Shown: piece after piece, positions 62,495 to 64,000 of the stretch | Layout: every line of letters starts with the position of its first letter | Numbering within the stretch: position 1 is the first letter of the stretch | Position numbers and translations under genes: made by a program | Notes under the pieces: model-generated | Told to the model about the DNA's origin: nothing | Databases searched by the model: none | The model's input: only the letters and a program-made list of their open reading frames with translations | Assembly: GCA_964531165.1 (NCBI GenBank) | Contig: CAZHEA010000005.1 | Coordinates: 24,506 to 88,505, forward strand | Direction: 5' to 3' | DNA length: 64,000 bases | Origin: SZUA-229 sp964531165 | GTDB taxonomy: Bacteria; Pseudomonadota; Gammaproteobacteria; SZUA-229

Positions 62495-63724
62495 TTAAAC
62501 CGGCTTTTGCTCCAGCCCAAACTCACTATGTAAGGTCCTAACACCCAATTCTAAATATTTTTCATCCACAACCACTGAAATTTTTATTTCCGATGTTGAA
62601 ATCATCAGGATATTAATTCCTTCCTTAGCCAGTGCAGCAAACATACTAGAAGCAATACCGGCATGTGAACGCATCCCTACTCCCACTATGGATATTTTAA
62701 CAATTGCATCATTACCCTTAACTTTTTTAGCGCCAAGTTTTTTACCGGTTTTTTGCAGGCATTCAATTGCCATTGCAAAATCATTACGGTGTACCGTGAA
62801 AGTAAAGTCCGTTGTACCGTCTTCGCCCACATTCTGTACAATCATATCAATTTCTATATTGGCTTCCGTTATTGACCCAAGTATTTGTGAGGCGATACCC
62901 GGCTGATCCGGTACGCCGGAAATGGTTAGCTGGGCTTCGTCCCGATTAAAAGCGATACCGGAAATTACGGCCTGTTCCATTTCATTATCCTCTGTTGTAA
63001 TTAGTGTACCTACCCCTTCGCCTTCTTCAAATGAAGACAGCACGCGTAAGGGAACATTATATTTACCCGCAAATTCTACTGAACGAATCTGTAGCACCTT
63101 TGAACCCAGGCTGGCCATTTCCAGCATTTCTTCAAAAGTAATACGGTCTAATTTTCTGGCTTTAGGCTCGACTCTGGGGTCAGTGGTATACACACCGTCA
63201 ACGTCGGTATAAATCTGACATTCCTGCGCTTTCAGCGCAGCTGCCATTGCAACCGCCGTCGTATCAGAACCACCACGACCTAATGTAGTGATATTGCCTC
63301 TTTCATCAACCCCCTGAAAACCGGCAACCACAATAATATTTCCGTCATCAAGATCAGCCTGCATATTGCCGCACTGAATATCTTTAATACGCGCCTTGCT
63401 GTGAACTTCATCAGTGAGCATTTTAATTTGCGCGCCGGTATAAGATTTAGCTTTTGCGCCTTTTGCCTGAAGCGCCATGCTTAACAGCGCAATAGTCACC
63501 TGCTCACCAGTCGAAACCAGCACATCCATTTCACGTAAAGAAAGCTTTGTATCTATTTGATTTGCTAGGCCTATCAGTCGATTGGTCTCACCGCTCATGG
63601 CGGAAACCACCACCACAACCTGATTGCCTTTATCACGTGTTGCAATTACACGATCCGCCACCGCCTGGATGCGCTCAATAGTGCCGACGGAAGTGCCGCC
63701 GTATTTCTGTACGATTAAAGCCAT
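62495..63724 (-). CDS. lysC: Aspartate kinase
   Basis: The 409-residue protein is a full single-domain aspartokinase. VQKYGGTSVGTIERI is the N-terminal substrate loop, VVSAMSGETN and GRGGSDTTAVAMAAAL the phosphate loops, and IYTDVDGVYTTDPRV the aspartate site. Two C-terminal ACT domains (from about 265, ISGVPDQPGIASQIL and VGVGMRSHAGIAS) give feedback control by lysine or threonine. It makes aspartyl phosphate for lysine, methionine and threonine synthesis. Gene order lysC-csrA is conserved; alaS is often upstream and would lie beyond the window. Confidence 0.96.
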   Translation of the reverse strand: MALIVQKYGGTSVGTIERIQAVADRVIATRDKGNQVVVVVSAMSGETNRLIGLANQIDTKLSLREMDVLVSTGEQVTIALLSMALQAKGAKAKSYTGAQIKMLTDEVHSKARIKDIQCGNMQADLDDGNIIVVAGFQGVDERGNITTLGRGGSDTTAVAMAAALKAQECQIYTDVDGVYTTDPRVEPKARKLDRITFEEMLEMASLGSKVLQIRSVEFAGKYNVPLRVLSSFEEGEGVGTLITTEDNEMEQAVISGIAFNRDEAQLTISGVPDQPGIASQILGSITEANIEIDMIVQNVGEDGTTDFTFTVHRNDFAMAIECLQKTGKKLGAKKVKGNDAIVKISIVGVGMRSHAGIASSMFAALAKEGINILMISTSEIKISVVVDEKYLELGVRTLHSEFGLEQKPV

Positions 63725-63863
63725 GTTTATTTTCTGCTAAAAACCACCTTAAATTGGGTGGCGAATTATGTCATAGGATGTTTGAGATTGCTAATGTGCG
63801 GAGCCTGGAGTATTCAAACCTTCTCCATCAGGGTCGGATCCAGCCTTACGAACCTTCTCCCCC

Positions 63864-63897
63864 GGGGTCGGACCCTGCTTCACAAGGCTCCGACCCC
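63864..63897. repeat. REP-like inverted repeat GGGGTCGGA...TCCGACCCC
   Basis: GGGGTCGGA (63864-63872) and TCCGACCCC (63889-63897) are exact complements around a 16-base spacer. An upstream GGGTCGGATCCAGCC at 63832 is a partial third copy. The G+C-rich look contrasts with the surrounding DNA. Confidence 0.65.
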
Positions 63898-63963
63898 TTT
63901 GTAATTTCGATCAGGCTGGCAGAGCGACACCCGACTCCGATTTGCTTTGGGTGGCATCACACA

Positions 63964-63997
63964 GGGGTCAGACTCGAAAAAGGCCGAATCTGACCCC
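63964..63997. repeat. REP-like inverted repeat GGGGTCAGA...TCTGACCCC
   Basis: GGGGTCAGACTCG (63964-63976) pairs with CGAATCTGACCCC (63985-63997) with one mismatch and an 8-base loop. GGGGTCAGA/TCTGACCCC hairpins are common in repeats mobilised by REP-associated transposases. The window ends 3 bases later, so the element may continue. Confidence 0.65.
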
Positions 63998-64000
63998 GAG

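Noticed and set aside
63754..63993. 79-residue plus-strand ORF upstream of lysC
   Set aside because: It is built from the REP-like repeats, with Pro/Ser-rich low-complexity translation and no ribosome site.

Overview
The window looks like part of the chromosome of an A+T-rich gammaproteobacterium, probably aquatic. The housekeeping landmarks support this: the 3' end of mfd followed directly by a csiV-like gene at the left, and lysC - csrA - tRNA-Ser with a facing tRNA-Arg at the right. Almost everything between them belongs to a surface-polysaccharide (EPS) locus of the exosortase A (XrtA)/PEP-CTERM type. The exosortase gene itself is not in the window.

Layout. (1) 1-1027: end of mfd, then csiV. 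(2) 1278-4963: a PEP-CTERM-type secreted protein, a 66-residue peptide with a twin-arginine-like segment, an HprK-related kinase, a PqqD-family protein, a divergent nucleotidyltransferase and a small secreted protein. (3) 4963-13032: a giant secreted modular protein of about 2,690 residues (SPRY-like, Ig-like, thrombospondin type 3 and golvesin-like modules). (4) 13379-28586: a minus-strand assembly-line operon. In transcription order it has a formyltransferase/NRPS starter whose adenylation domain carries a luciferase-like monooxygenase, a one-module PKS, a C-A-PCP NRPS, and two exosortase-A-type alpha/beta hydrolases with non-serine nucleophile elbows. (5) 29081-39713: lipoproteins and secreted enzymes: a PKD-repeat lipoprotein, a shorter relative, two heparinase II/III-like enzymes and a PL1-like beta-helix lyase. 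(6) 39740-56037: the core EPS operon on the minus strand (export protein, chain-length protein, degenerate tyrosine kinase, outer-membrane barrel, ExeA-like ATPase, deacetylases, ligase/polymerase, flippase, glycosyltransferases, acetyltransferase). (7) 56597-61189: a J-domain membrane protein, the initiating sugar transferase, and a WbpP/TviC plus WbpO/TviB pair. (8) 61370-64000: tRNA-Arg, tRNA-Ser, csrA, lysC and a repeat-rich tail.

How the parts fit. The TviB/TviC pair predicts UDP-GalNAcA, so the polymer probably contains an aminouronic acid. The initiating transferase, glycosyltransferases, flippase and ligase would build and transfer the repeat unit, and the Wza/Wzz-like proteins and barrel would export it. 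The nearby lyase-like enzymes suggest the cell can also trim or degrade a uronate-containing polymer. The NRPS/PKS operon appears to make a small acyl or peptidyl group whose fate is unknown; the hydrolase types link it to the EPS system.

The most interesting parts are the formyl-NRPS(LLM)/PKS/NRPS operon with its Cys- and Arg-elbow hydrolases, and the HprK-PqqD-nucleotidyltransferase cassette beside a small RR peptide. Other points of note are a tyrosine-kinase homologue lacking a normal Walker A lysine, and tRNA terminators that form long inverted repeats running into the tRNA 3' ends. All family names come from reading motifs; no database search was run.
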